In this document: positions 1-8,362 of the stretch, piece by piece | How positions within the stretch are numbered: position 1 is the first letter of the stretch | Layout: each line of letters starts with the position of its first letter | Assembly: GCA_002439285.1 (NCBI GenBank) | Contig: DJTQ01000265.1 | Span: 1-16,701 of the forward strand | Length of the DNA stretch: 16,701 nucleotides | Origin: Paenibacillaceae bacterium UBA6304 | GTDB taxonomy: Bacteria > Bacillota > Bacilli > Paenibacillales > Paenibacillaceae | Reading direction: 5' to 3' | The notes under the pieces: generated by a model | The model's database searches: none | Told to the model about the DNA's origin: nothing | The model's input: only the letters and a program-made list of their open reading frames with translations | Position numbers and translations under genes: made by a program

Positions 1-1
1 A

Positions 2-613
2 GTAAATGCATCCGAAGAACAACAAATTAGAATTATCAAGCTGTTGGATACATTGATTCAAGAAGATTGGCAAAAAGTCTTGGCTTGGGGTATCGAAGGC
101 GAAGATTACATTGTTGAAAATGGCCGCTTCATGAAAACGCAAGAGCAACGCGACAAGTTTACCGATGCAACCTGGAAGTTGGCTAATAAAGCGGATTCCT
201 TCTTCGGTCAAGCTCCGAAAATAGAAGGTTTATTCTCGGACGGCAACGCCACCGATGCTGCTGCTCAGCCTGAAGAAATGCAGGCTGCTTTGAGAGATTA
301 CGACAAGGAATTCCTTGGAAAATACGGATTCAACACCTATGTCGATTTCTTTAGCCCTGCACCGGAAAACGACATTGCTTACCCGGCATGGTCCGTGGAT
401 CTGGTAGACGGATCTGAAGCGAAGATCGTCAATACGAAGGTAAATGATTTGTCCACGAAGTACTTGCCGAAGGCGATTCTGGCAGGAACGGGCGAATTCG
501 ACGGTGTATGGAATGATTATGTTAAGGAAATCGGCAAACTCAACGTTAAGGCTTACGAAGATCGTATTAATGAAGTGCTGCAATGGAGAAAAGATACCTG
601 GACAGTGAAATAA
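2..613 (+). CDS. lplA: ABC transporter solute-binding protein, LplA-like, C-terminal part (aldouronate/xylo-oligosaccharide uptake)
   Basis: The reading frame is open from base 2 and runs to TAA at 611-613, giving 204 residues that are only the C-terminal part of the protein. The gene starts left of the window, so the lipoprotein signal cannot be seen. The visible part begins with a helical stretch (residues NASEEQQIRIIKLLDTLIQ) and then GIEGEDYIVENGRF and a terminal LQWRKDTW, a pattern typical of the long family-1 binding proteins that partner LplB/YtcP permeases in Paenibacillus and Bacillus. The expected role is extracellular capture of (methyl)glucurono-xylooligosaccharides, inferred from the permeases and GH10/GH67/GH43 genes that follow. 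A strong stem-loop follows the stop codon. An apparent TTG start at base 44 is internal and not the real start. Confidence 0.85.
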   Translation, partial: VNASEEQQIRIIKLLDTLIQEDWQKVLAWGIEGEDYIVENGRFMKTQEQRDKFTDATWKLANKADSFFGQAPKIEGLFSDGNATDAAAQPEEMQAALRDYDKEFLGKYGFNTYVDFFSPAPENDIAYPAWSVDLVDGSEAKIVNTKVNDLSTKYLPKAILAGTGEFDGVWNDYVKEIGKLNVKAYEDRINEVLQWRKDTWTVK

Positions 614-624
614 GGTAGTTAAAA

Positions 625-664
625 TCGGGAAATGGAAGGCTGAACGTTGCCTTCCATTTCCCGA
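625..664 (+). promoter_or_regulatory. Perfect 16-bp intercistronic stem-loop between lplA and lplB
   Basis: Bases 625-640 and 649-664 are perfect reverse complements around an 8-base loop (TGAACGTT). No run of T follows, so this is not a standard intrinsic terminator. In binding-protein transporter operons such a hairpin commonly protects the upstream message or causes partial attenuation, making much more binding protein than permease. That role is inferred here. Confidence 0.75.
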
Positions 665-692
665 AATAATAGGTTTTGGGGAGAAAAAGACT

Positions 693-1652
693 ATGGATCA
701 GACTTTGAAGAAAGATCGAGTTGTCCGGAAGCCGAAAAAAGACAAAAAAGTCTCCTGGTCCCTAATCAAAGATCAGAGACAACTGATATATATGTCAGTA
801 CCTCTTCTGGCATATATCCTATTGTTCGCTTACTACCCCATTTGGGGCTGGACGATGGCTTTTCAGGATTACAAGCCCGCTAAAGATTTCAGCGAGCAAA
901 AATGGGTTGGTTTCAAACACTTTGAATTCCTTTTTAAAGATGATAATTTCTTACAGGTTCTGCGTAATACGTTGGCCATGAGTATCATCAACCTGGTTTT
1001 GGGATTTGTAACCGCTATTATTTTGGCGTTGCTGTTGAACGAAATTAAAAAACTGTTTTGGAAAAGAACCGTACAAACGATTTCCTATCTTCCGCACTTT
1101 TTGTCCTGGATTATCGTAACCGGGATTGTGGCGACAAGCTTGGCTTCGGACGGGATCGTCAATGATGTCCTGATGAAGCTTCACCTGATCAGTGAGCCGG
1201 TCCAATGGCTCAGTCATGGCAAATACTTCTGGGGAATCGTCGGGGTGTCGAATGTTTGGAAAGAAGTCGGCTGGAGTACGATTATATATTTGGCTGCGAT
1301 GTCATCCATCGATCCGGCGCTCTATGAAGCCGCGGATATTGACGGAGCAAGCCGTTACCGGAAAATGTTCCATGTAACTCTACCGGGGATTAAGCCTACC
1401 ATTATTATTCTGTTGATTATGCAGGTCGGCCACATTCTGGAGGCGGGTTTTGAAATTCAATACTTGCTTGGCAACGGTCTTGTTGTCGACTGGTCGCAAA
1501 CGATTGACATTTTCGTACTGAAATACGGGCTCGCTCAAGGCAACTATTCCTTAGCAACTGCTGCGGGTATCTTTAAAACGGTCGTTAGTGTAACGCTGTT
1601 GTTGATTGCGAACGGTGTCTCCAAACGACTAGGGGAAGAGAGGCTCTTATAA
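693..1652 (+). CDS. lplB: ABC sugar permease, LplB family (aldouronate transporter membrane subunit)
   Basis: This 319-residue inner-membrane protein has a basic cytoplasmic N-terminus (residues 1-30, rich in Lys/Arg), hydrophobic segments near 31-55, 95-115, 132-152 and 180-202, and further ones at the C-terminus. The cytoplasmic EAA loop, which docks the ATPase, is at about 212-235 (EAADIDGASRYRKMFHVTLP), with the canonical EAA-x3-G. The start is ATG 693 with GGGGAG at 678-683. It follows the binding protein gene and lies 2 bases before the second permease gene, so the two membrane subunits are translationally close and should form a heterodimer. No ATPase gene is present in the window; this family usually borrows a shared MsmX-type ATPase encoded elsewhere. 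Substrate is inferred from the enzyme genes downstream. Confidence 0.92.
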   Translation: MDQTLKKDRVVRKPKKDKKVSWSLIKDQRQLIYMSVPLLAYILLFAYYPIWGWTMAFQDYKPAKDFSEQKWVGFKHFEFLFKDDNFLQVLRNTLAMSIINLVLGFVTAIILALLLNEIKKLFWKRTVQTISYLPHFLSWIIVTGIVATSLASDGIVNDVLMKLHLISEPVQWLSHGKYFWGIVGVSNVWKEVGWSTIIYLAAMSSIDPALYEAADIDGASRYRKMFHVTLPGIKPTIIILLIMQVGHILEAGFEIQYLLGNGLVVDWSQTIDIFVLKYGLAQGNYSLATAAGIFKTVVSVTLLLIANGVSKRLGEERLL

Positions 1653-1654
1653 TT

Positions 1655-2608
1655 ATGGCAAATCAAACCATTAGCCCTGGGCCAGCACCCACTGCCGCAG
1701 TGACTAGACCTATCAGAAATAGCAGACTCGAACCGATCCTTTTTAATACGTTTAATACTTTGTTTATGATTTGCCTTGTAATTGTCACCTTATATCCTTT
1801 CCTGAATACGATCGTTGTTTCCCTGAATGCAGGGAATGATACGATCCGCGGTGGTATCTACCTCTGGCCGAGAGAATTTACTTGGCAGAACTACAAGGCA
1901 GTATTTGCTTCGGGAACGATATTTGATGCTTTCTTGATTTCTGTGGCAAGAACGGTGCTTTCGACGCTGTTGAATCTGGGTCTGACCACTATGCTGGCTT
2001 ATACACTGAGCCGGAAAGAATATGTGTTCCGCAAGCCGATTACTCTAATTTTTATCTTAACCATGTACTTTAACGCTGGTCTGATTCCAGGGTACTTTCT
2101 GATGAAAGACTTGCACTTACTGAATACGTTTTGGGTTTATGTCATTCCATCGATGATCAGCGCATTTAATATGATCGTCATCCGGACTTATATCGGAACG
2201 ATTCCGGAAAGTCTGGTTGAATCGGCAAGAATCGACGGAGCCGGAGACTTCAAAATATTTATTCGAATCATTTTCCCGCTCTGTAAACCGGTTCTGGCTA
2301 CGATTGCTTTGTTTGTCGCCGTAGGTGCTTGGAACTCTTGGTTTGATGCATTCATTTATACTTCGTCGCATCAAGAATTGAGTACGCTGCAATATGAGTT
2401 GATGAAGCTCTTATCATCCAGTATGAACGCGAACAGCAATCCGTCAGTAACTAACGGTGTCGGAATGACGCAGGGGGCGGACATGATTACTCCGATCTCG
2501 ATCCGTGCTGCGGTAACTGTTGTAGCCTCTGTACCAATTCTCCTGGTATATCCGTTCATGCAGAAATACTTTGTTGTCGGACTTAACGTAGGGAGTGTAA
2601 AAGAATAA
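1655..2608 (+). CDS. ytcP: ABC sugar permease, YtcP family (aldouronate transporter membrane subunit)
   Basis: This 317-residue membrane protein is the second permease of the importer. It has a Pro/Thr-rich N-terminal tail, hydrophobic segments near residues 32-55, 92-118, 129-150, 160-178 and 210-228, and an EAA loop at about 189-211 (ESARIDGAGDFKIFIRIIFP). The ending VVGLNVGSVKE is characteristic of YtcP-type CUT1 permeases. The start is ATG 1655, two bases after the lplB stop, with a purine-rich stretch GGGGAAGAGAGG at 1632-1643. Its TAA stop (2606-2608) shares its last A with the ATG of the GH43 gene, so transport and hydrolysis are translationally linked. It probably works with LplB and an unlinked ATPase. 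Confidence 0.92.
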   Translation: MANQTISPGPAPTAAVTRPIRNSRLEPILFNTFNTLFMICLVIVTLYPFLNTIVVSLNAGNDTIRGGIYLWPREFTWQNYKAVFASGTIFDAFLISVARTVLSTLLNLGLTTMLAYTLSRKEYVFRKPITLIFILTMYFNAGLIPGYFLMKDLHLLNTFWVYVIPSMISAFNMIVIRTYIGTIPESLVESARIDGAGDFKIFIRIIFPLCKPVLATIALFVAVGAWNSWFDAFIYTSSHQELSTLQYELMKLLSSSMNANSNPSVTNGVGMTQGADMITPISIRAAVTVVASVPILLVYPFMQKYFVVGLNVGSVKE

Positions 2609-4152
2609 TGACAAACTTAACGGTAACCTACTCCAACCCGGTACTTCCGGGATTCTACCCCGACCCGAGCATTGCTCGGGCCGGGGATGATTATTATTTG
2701 ATATGCAGTTCCTTTGAATACTTTCCCGGCGTGCCGATCTTTCACAGCCGGGATTTGATTCATTGGGAGCAGATCGGACATGTGCTGGATCGTGTCAGTC
2801 AATTGGATTTGGCCGGCCGGAAAAGCTCGGATGGCATATATGCGCCGACCCTCCGGTATCATGACGGAACCTTCTACATGATTACCACAGATGTGAGGGG
2901 GATCGGCAACTTTTACGTTACAGCCACGGATCCAGCGGGACCTTGGTCAAATCCGATCCTTGTTCCGTATGGCGGCATTGATCCGTCCTTGTTCTTTGAC
3001 GATGACGGAAAGGTGTATGTAACTGCCCAGCAAGGCGCGGACTATGACTCGCATGCGATTCAGTACGAGATCGATATCGCTACGGGGAAGCCCCTGTCCG
3101 AGCCGGTCGTCATTTGGAAAGGCGACGGCGGTCCCTGGACGGAAGGACCCCATTTGTACAAGATTAACGGCATGTACTATATCATGACCGCTTCCGGCGG
3201 CACCGCAAAAGACCACCGGGAAATTATCGGCCGGAGTTCCAATCCTTACGGGCCGTTTGAGTTGTACGAGCAGCCGATTCTGACGCACCGGGGGATCGAG
3301 CACCCGATTCAATATTTGGGCCACGCCGATCTGGTAGAGGACGGTAATGGAGACTGGTGGGCCGTCTTCCTTGGGGTGCGTCTCGTGGATTCGGGCTACA
3401 GTGTGCTCGGCAGAGAGACCTTCCTTGCGCCGGTGACCTGGAATGAAGCGGGCTGGCCGATGATCGATAACAATGCGGGTACCGTCGATCTGAACATGAG
3501 CGTGACAAGAGTGCCGGGGCAACCCGTGGCAGCAGTGACTCTCGATGGTAAGGATGATTTTGAGAGCGGCGAACTCGGGCTGGCCTGGACGTTTCTTCGT
3601 AATCCGGCAGAGGGGTGTTGGTCCTTGAAGGAACGGGCTGGGTGGCTCACTCTACACGGACAGGATGCGGGTCTGAGCGATCTTGGCGGGACAACCTTTG
3701 TAGGTCGCAGACAGCAGCATGTTCGTGCATCATTCAGTACCTGCCTCGAATTTGCTCCGCAAGAAGGGGAAGAGGCCGGACTGTGCGCCAGAAGAGATGA
3801 AGACGCCCATTACGAAATCAGCCTGAAGCGGATAAACGGACGTAATATAGTGGCGGCTCAGTTGACGATTCGCGGCGAGACGCAGACCGCAAGTGAGACG
3901 CCGATCGATGCCGACCGGGTCTGGTTCCTAATCGAAGCCGATGTGACCGAGTATAAGCTGTTCTATTCGCTGGACGGACAGAACTGGAACCGGCTCGCTG
4001 CCGGACCTGCGCGTGCGCTGTCTCCGGAAGACTTCGTGAATAAAATGTGCTTTACCGGTGTAGTGATTGGATTGTATGCCAGCGGCAACGGCAACGGCAA
4101 GCCTTCTTCCAGTCCGGCCTATTTCGACTGGTTTGAGACCCGCATGAGGTGA
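2608..4152 (+). CDS. xynB: GH43 beta-xylosidase (intracellular)
   Basis: This 514-residue glycoside hydrolase family 43 enzyme is expected to remove xylose from the non-reducing ends of xylo-oligosaccharides, with some arabinofuranosidase activity possible. The five-bladed propeller covers about residues 1-310. Its three catalytic carboxylates are visible: Asp19 in FYPDPS (base), Asp125 in GGIDPS (pKa modulator) and Glu179 in WTEGPH (acid). Residues from about 315 to the end form the beta-sandwich C-terminal domain found in xylosidase-type GH43 members. There is no signal peptide (MTNLTVTYSNPVLPGFY), so it acts in the cytoplasm. The ATG overlaps the ytcP stop by one base; GGGAG at 2591-2595 is a weak, rather distant ribosome binding site, so translational coupling is likely. 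Confidence 0.9.
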   Translation: MTNLTVTYSNPVLPGFYPDPSIARAGDDYYLICSSFEYFPGVPIFHSRDLIHWEQIGHVLDRVSQLDLAGRKSSDGIYAPTLRYHDGTFYMITTDVRGIGNFYVTATDPAGPWSNPILVPYGGIDPSLFFDDDGKVYVTAQQGADYDSHAIQYEIDIATGKPLSEPVVIWKGDGGPWTEGPHLYKINGMYYIMTASGGTAKDHREIIGRSSNPYGPFELYEQPILTHRGIEHPIQYLGHADLVEDGNGDWWAVFLGVRLVDSGYSVLGRETFLAPVTWNEAGWPMIDNNAGTVDLNMSVTRVPGQPVAAVTLDGKDDFESGELGLAWTFLRNPAEGCWSLKERAGWLTLHGQDAGLSDLGGTTFVGRRQQHVRASFSTCLEFAPQEGEEAGLCARRDEDAHYEISLKRINGRNIVAAQLTIRGETQTASETPIDADRVWFLIEADVTEYKLFYSLDGQNWNRLAAGPARALSPEDFVNKMCFTGVVIGLYASGNGNGKPSSSPAYFDWFETRMR

Positions 4153-4167
4153 GAAGACACTGTATAC

Positions 4168-4231
4168 AGGCAAGGCAATGGACAAAACGAAAGTCCACCG
4201 CCTAGGCCTAGCATGAAAATAGACCTTGCCT
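4168..4231. repeat. Nested stem-loop just after the GH43 stop
   Basis: The 8-base arms AGGCAAGG (4168-4175) and CCTTGCCT (4224-4231) can pair, and an inner TGGAC/GTCCA hairpin lies between them. No T tract follows. It may slow 3'-end decay or cause partial termination at the end of the transporter-GH43 message, but this is a weak structural call. Confidence 0.4.
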
Positions 4232-4290
4232 ATTGAAAACTACTGACAACGTGCTGACACGGCCCCGCGACCCTTATCGCAGCTCTCTAC

Positions 4291-4329
4291 TATCGGGGCC
4301 TTTCATCGTGTATCGGGCCTTTCATCGCG
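4291..4329. repeat. Two tandem copies of a 19-20 bp direct repeat
   Basis: TATCGGGGCCTTTCATCGTG (4291-4310) is followed directly by TATCGGGCCTTTCATCGCG (4311-4329), differing by one missing G and one base near the end. It sits at the left edge of repeat element B. A related stretch (GGCCTTATCATCGGGTCG) recurs near 4481-4498. Function unknown. Confidence 0.7.
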
Positions 4330-4339
4330 GCCCGAGTGG

Positions 4340-4540
4340 AAATAGTGGACTTTCTGGGCGCTATTCGCCTAATTATCTGCCGTTGGAGGGAAATAGGAGA
4401 CTTTCTGGGTCTTATTTTGCTGCTGACGCCCCTGAAAGGGTGATTCTTAGCAGGGTATAGACGAATAGCGACCTAAAAAGGCCTTATCATCGGGTCGAAA
4501 CCTGAATTTGGAGAAATAGGGCCCCAAAAGTCCGCTATTT
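4340..4540. repeat. Repeat element B: four AAATAG-N15-CTATTT palindromes in two mirrored pairs
   Basis: Four imperfect 27-bp palindromes occur at 4340-4366, 4391-4417, 4463-4489 and 4514-4540. The first two contain GGACTTTCTGGG or GAGACTTTCTGGG on the + strand; the last two carry the reverse-complement type (AAAAGTCCG), so the whole is roughly two-fold symmetric. Start-to-start spacings are 51, 72 and 51 bp. The centre (4419-4458) contains a stem-loop with CTGCTGA / TTAGCAG arms and an inner CCC/GGG pairing. The gap between GH43 and GH10 (4153-4728) shows no credible coding sequence. This resembles a dispersed intergenic repeat, but copies elsewhere cannot be seen from here. Confidence 0.75.
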
Positions 4541-4675
4541 CTCAAGGTGGAGGAGCTCATTCCGACAGGTCTCCCTCTTCGCTCCCCAAGTTTGGTTAAC
4601 CAGGGAGAGAGTGCAGGCGGAGGAGATATTTTCATGGAGGCCTCATCCTCCTTCGCTAAATCAATTGTTATGGGG

Positions 4676-4704
4676 TTCAAAAGAAAGGTGCAGTTCATTA
4701 CAGT
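4676..4704 (+). promoter_or_regulatory. Possible sigma-A promoter for the GH10 gene
   Basis: TTCAAA (4676-4681) and TACAGT (4699-4704) are separated by 17 bp. Each matches the consensus in four of six positions. It would place transcription start about 15-20 bases before the GTG start of GH10. Weak evidence, supported only by spacing and by the 576-base gap that separates GH10 from the upstream genes. Confidence 0.3.
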
Positions 4705-4728
4705 AAGCTTGAGAAGGAGGGGACAGAA

Positions 4729-5742
4729 GTGAATCAAACCGGGCTGGCTGTAGCCGCGCTAAAGGATATTTTTAGGGATGATTTCCGGATCGGTGCAGCA
4801 GTCAATCCCCGCACGATCCGGACGCAAGAGAATCTGTTGGCTCATCATTTCAACAGTATTACTGCAGAGAACGAGATGAAGTTTGTCAGCTTGCATCCGG
4901 CGGAAGGGACTTACACTTTTGAGGAATCCGACCAACTTGTTGCCTTTGCCCGCAAGCACGGCATGGCGATGCGCGGTCACACGCTCGTCTGGCATAATCA
5001 GACCAGCGACTGGCTGTTCCAGGATAATCAGGGCGAACCCGTAAGCAAGATCGTGCTGTTGGAACGGCTTCGTTCTCATATCCATACCGTAGTCGGGCGC
5101 TATAAGAATGATATTTATGCCTGGGATGTAGTTAATGAAGTGATCGCCGATGAAGGCGAACGGTTGCTTCGTCCATCCAAGTGGCTGGATATCGCAGGAC
5201 CCGACTTTATTGCCAAGGCGTTTGAATTCGCCCATGAAGCGGACCCGAACGCCTTGTTGTTCTACAACGACTATAACGAATCTCATCACCCCAAACGCGA
5301 CAAGATTTATACCTTGGTGAAGTCGCTCCTGGATCAGGGGGTTCCGATCCATGGGATGGGCCTGCAGGCCCATTGGAATTTGTTCGATCCTACCCTGGAC
5401 GACATCCGGGCGGCGATCGAGAGGTACGCTTCCTTGGGTTTACAATTGCAACTGACGGAGCTGGATATGTCGGTGTTCGCCTTTGATGACCACCGGACCG
5501 ACCTTAAGGTGCCTGCACCGGACCTGCTGGAACGACAAGCCGAATTGTACGAAGCCGCATTCCGTCTTTTGAGAGAATATCGCGATGTGATCAGTTCGGT
5601 GACCTTCTGGGGGGCTGCTGACGATTATACCTGGTTGAACGACTTTCCCGTACGCGGCCGGAAAAACTGGCCGTTCCTGTTCGACGAACAGCATCGGGCC
5701 AAGCCTGCTTATTATCGTTTGGTCAATATGGCAGGGAATTGA
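4729..5742 (+). CDS. xyn10A: GH10 endo-1,4-beta-xylanase (intracellular)
   Basis: This 337-residue single-domain GH10 enzyme is the usual length for intracellular xylanases that cut imported xylo- and glucuronoxylo-oligosaccharides. The acid/base is Glu137 in WDVVNE (132-137), and the nucleophile is Glu244 in LQLTELD. Other GH10 landmarks are TAENEMKF (45-52), [10 protein letters not shown] (82-91), GLQAHWN (211-217) and [12 protein letters not shown] near the C-terminus. It has no signal peptide and no carbohydrate-binding or S-layer domain. The start is GTG 4729, chosen because AAGGAGGGG at 4714-4722 is well placed. In the characterised Paenibacillus aldouronate cluster an equivalent intracellular GH10 works with GH67. 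Here GH43 precedes GH10, a different order from the one I recall for Paenibacillus sp. JDR-2. Confidence 0.93.
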   Translation: MNQTGLAVAALKDIFRDDFRIGAAVNPRTIRTQENLLAHHFNSITAENEMKFVSLHPAEGTYTFEESDQLVAFARKHGMAMRGHTLVWHNQTSDWLFQDNQGEPVSKIVLLERLRSHIHTVVGRYKNDIYAWDVVNEVIADEGERLLRPSKWLDIAGPDFIAKAFEFAHEADPNALLFYNDYNESHHPKRDKIYTLVKSLLDQGVPIHGMGLQAHWNLFDPTLDDIRAAIERYASLGLQLQLTELDMSVFAFDDHRTDLKVPAPDLLERQAELYEAAFRLLREYRDVISSVTFWGAADDYTWLNDFPVRGRKNWPFLFDEQHRAKPAYYRLVNMAGN

Positions 5743-5759
5743 TTCTTATTCGAACAGTA

Positions 5760-5798
5760 GAGAGAGACGCCCTCCAAAGGGGTGTTTCTTTCCTTTTT
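5760..5798 (+). terminator. Terminator-like hairpin between the GH10 and GH67 genes
   Basis: Bases 5760-5772 pair with 5780-5792 (13 consecutive pairs, three of them G-U) around the 7-base loop TCCAAAG. A T run follows (TTTTT, 5794-5798). It lies 18 bases after the GH10 stop and 31 bases before the GH67 start, inside what should be one operon. Partial termination would reduce aguA relative to xyn10A unless aguA has its own promoter. Confidence 0.5.
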
Positions 5799-5828
5799 AA
5801 GAACAATCATTTGCAGGAGGGAATCGGG

Positions 5829-7910
5829 ATGGGAACGGAGAGTACATTGTATAAGGCTTGGCTTCAGTATAACGAAGTCGGGGAGACTGCGCTCCGCAGA
5901 ATTTACGGAGAAATGCTTAACCGGATCGTTGTGGCCGAGGAAACGCCGGGAACTTGTGCTGCTGCGCTGCGCGAGTTGGAGTCAGGTGCCAAGTCCATGT
6001 TGGGAGTAAACCCCGTGTTTATGAATGTGGCTCCTTCCGGCGGTTCTTTTCTGCGTATCGGGCTAGAGATGGGGGAGACTCCTGGCGGAGAAAGTACGGT
6101 AGGGGGCCGAAAATGGGTAAAGGAAGAAGAGGCCTTCTCGCTGAAAAAGGTCTCCGCAGCGGACGGAGGCGACCGGCTAGAGTTTAAACTGACCGGACGA
6201 TCCCCATCGGGCCTATTATATGGCGTGTTCCATTTGCTTCGCGGTATCGCTCTCGGGCTTAGTCCGGAGAAGCTGGAGACAGAGGAGTGCCCGGTTAACC
6301 GGCTGCGGATGATCAATCAATGGGATAATGCGGATGGATCGATAGAGCGGGGCTATGCGGGGAATTCCATTTTTTACGAGGACGGAAAAATCGTCACCGA
6401 CACCTCGCGGATCCGGGACTATGCCCGGATGCTCGCTTCGGTTGGAATCAACGCGATTTCGATCAATAATGTGAATGTGCATGAAATCGAGACCCGGTTT
6501 ATTACAGAGGAAGGGCTGCCTGACGTAGCCCGTGTGGCGGACGTGTTCCGGGAATACGGCATTGCGCTGTTCCTGAGCATCAACTTTGCGGCTCCGCTTG
6601 CGATCGGCGGCGTCGGTACTGCGGATCCGCTCGATCCGAACGTGCGGCAATGGTGGGCTGAAACGGCCAACCGGATCTATCGGCATATTCCCGATTTCGG
6701 CGGGTTCGTGGTCAAGGCTGATTCCGAGCATCGGCCAGGTCCGTTCGCATATGGCCGCGATCATGCCGACGGGGCGAATATGTTGGCCGGAGCGCTTGAA
6801 CCGCACGGCGGGCTCGTTATCTGGCGCTGTTTCGTGTACAACTGCATGCAGGATTGGCGGGATCGCTCCACCGATCGTGCACGTGCGGCTTATGACCATT
6901 TTAGACCGCTCGATGGCAAGTTCCGCGACAATGTTCTGCTCCAGATCAAGAACGGTCCGATGGACTTCCAGGTACGGGAACCGGTATCTCCTTTGTTCGG
7001 GACTATGAGCCGTACCAATCAGGTGCTCGAATTTCAGATTACCCAGGAGTATACCGGGCAACAGCGACATTTATGTTATCTGATTCCCCAGTGGAAGCAG
7101 GTTCTGGACTTCGACACGCATGCGGTAAGCAAGGACGGACAAGTAAAAAATATCGTGGAAGGTTCTTTATTCGGCATGAAATTTAGCGGCGTGGCGGCGG
7201 TTTCCAATATCGGCAACGGGGAGTGCTGGACGGGGCATCCGTTGGCTCAGGCCAATCTGTACGGATACGGCCGATTGATCTGGAACCCGGATCTGTCCGC
7301 CGAGGAGATTGCTGACGAGTGGACGCGGCTGACGTTCGGAAACGACAAAGCCGTCGTCGACAAAATAACGCAGATGCTAATGGCTTCCTTATCGATCTAT
7401 GAGAGTTATACCTCACCGTTGGGTGTTGGTTGGATGGTCGTTCCTCATTACCATTATGGTCCCGATGTGGACGGTTACGAGTACTCGCGTTGGGGGACTT
7501 ATCATTTTGCCGACCGGGACGGGATCGGGGTGGACCGGACAGCCGCCACGGGTACAGGATACGTTACTCAATACTATGACCCGAACCGGCAATTATACGA
7601 TTCTGTGAAGAAATGTCCGGATGAATTGCTGCTGTTCTTTCATCATGTGCCTTATAGTCACCGGCTTCATTCCGGCAATACGGTCATTCAGCACATTTAT
7701 GATACGCACTTTGCCGGAGCGGAAGCGGCGGAAGGATTGGGGTTGATTTGGTCCGCTCTAAAGGGAAGAATCGATGCCGAACGTTATGAAGCGGTCGAGT
7801 CCAGACTGGCAGAGCAGGCGGAGCATGCCAAGCATTGGCGGGACGTGATCAATACATATTTCTATCGTAAATCCGGTGTACCCGATAAGATGGGGAGACG
7901 GATATATTAA
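5829..7910 (+). CDS. aguA: GH67 alpha-glucuronidase
   Basis: This 693-residue cytoplasmic enzyme releases 4-O-methyl-D-glucuronic acid (or glucuronic acid) from the non-reducing-end xylose of aldouronates produced by xylanases. An N-terminal domain (about 1-150) is followed by a TIM barrel with SINNVNVHE (211-219), [16 protein letters not shown] (291-306), [13 protein letters not shown] (333-345) and [16 protein letters not shown] (370-385), and then a helical C-terminal domain. Asp356 (YDHF) and Glu384 (REP) are 28 residues apart, like the catalytic pair in known GH67 enzymes; Glu278 is the likely acid by spacing. The start is ATG 5829 because AGGAGG (5815-5820) is 8 bases upstream; the frame also opens at 5739, but that would run through the hairpin before the gene and has no ribosome binding site. 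Confidence 0.93.
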   Translation: MGTESTLYKAWLQYNEVGETALRRIYGEMLNRIVVAEETPGTCAAALRELESGAKSMLGVNPVFMNVAPSGGSFLRIGLEMGETPGGESTVGGRKWVKEEEAFSLKKVSAADGGDRLEFKLTGRSPSGLLYGVFHLLRGIALGLSPEKLETEECPVNRLRMINQWDNADGSIERGYAGNSIFYEDGKIVTDTSRIRDYARMLASVGINAISINNVNVHEIETRFITEEGLPDVARVADVFREYGIALFLSINFAAPLAIGGVGTADPLDPNVRQWWAETANRIYRHIPDFGGFVVKADSEHRPGPFAYGRDHADGANMLAGALEPHGGLVIWRCFVYNCMQDWRDRSTDRARAAYDHFRPLDGKFRDNVLLQIKNGPMDFQVREPVSPLFGTMSRTNQVLEFQITQEYTGQQRHLCYLIPQWKQVLDFDTHAVSKDGQVKNIVEGSLFGMKFSGVAAVSNIGNGECWTGHPLAQANLYGYGRLIWNPDLSAEEIADEWTRLTFGNDKAVVDKITQMLMASLSIYESYTSPLGVGWMVVPHYHYGPDVDGYEYSRWGTYHFADRDGIGVDRTAATGTGYVTQYYDPNRQLYDSVKKCPDELLLFFHHVPYSHRLHSGNTVIQHIYDTHFAGAEAAEGLGLIWSALKGRIDAERYEAVESRLAEQAEHAKHWRDVINTYFYRKSGVPDKMGRRIY

Positions 7911-8355
7911 AGTTTGTCTGCTCTAAACGGACGAAATCACAATTTGTCCAGCTGAAAGTGGGCACGAGAGATGTACGAGGCCACCCAAGGTACTCTCCGA
8001 TCTCTTTGACAGTCATCAATATCTCGTGGGTTTACATTAAAATAAGCCTATATACAGAACCGTGGAAAAAGGGAGAGGACATCGAGCCGGCGACCTTTCA
8101 GAGGCAACGAGTCCATCATTTGAAAGACATTTCTTCAAAATTATCCGTGAGTGGTGGACAATATAACGAGGGTATCCCTCATTCATTTATGATGATTTTT
8201 GGGACACCCTCTCGCACTAAGAAGTTTGCCCCAGTAGAGGAGCTCCCCTCTAAGCGTCCGGCTAAGGGGCACGAATTAATTACTTTAACTAACCAGTCAC
8301 GAAACAGGCGCAGATGAAGCAAACTTTTCAGTAACCAGTAACCAGTAATCATTAA
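7911..8355. other. Non-coding convergent intergenic stretch
   Basis: No credible gene is visible between aguA and repeat element A. The frame open at 7958-8317 has no good ribosome binding site, runs through an imperfect inverted repeat and encodes a composition unlike a folded protein. The stretch contains the hairpin at 8168-8211 and a short CAGTAAC-type repeat at 8331-8362, otherwise nothing recognisable. Confidence 0.6.
8168..8211. terminator. GGGTGTCC-type hairpin (possible terminator, aguA side)
   Basis: GAGGGTATCCC (8168-8178) pairs with GGGACACCCTC (8201-8211) with one A/C mismatch. The minus-strand loop (AAAAATCATCATAAATGA...) resembles the loops of the hairpins ending uxuB and the GH8 gene, so all three belong to one family. 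No T tract follows on the + strand. It is the first strong hairpin after aguA, 258 bases downstream. Confidence 0.45.
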
Positions 8356-8362
8356 CCAGTAA
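8331..8362. repeat. Short degenerate tandem repeat of CAGTAAC
   Basis: CAGTAAC occurs at 7-base spacing and again after an imperfect copy (CAGTAATCATTAAC). It ends where repeat element A begins. Probably simple slippage-derived sequence; no function can be assigned. Confidence 0.6.

Noticed and set aside
2947..3522. 191-codon antisense frame within the GH43 gene, and similar long ones in GH10 and GH67
   Set aside because: They mirror GC-rich coding sequence; the sense genes have catalytic motifs and good starts, and the antisense frames have neither.
4233..4737. Frames of 60-96 codons on both strands between GH43 and GH10
   Set aside because: They are produced by the palindromic repeat element and direct repeats, lack ribosome binding sites and encode low-complexity products.
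5739..5828. Upstream extension of the GH67 protein by 30 residues
   Set aside because: It would begin before the hairpin at 5760-5792 and has no ribosome binding site, while ATG 5829 has AGGAGG at ideal spacing.
7958..8317. 119-codon + strand frame after aguA
   Set aside because: GTG start without a convincing ribosome binding site; it crosses a hairpin of the GGGTGTCC family and its product has no recognisable domain.
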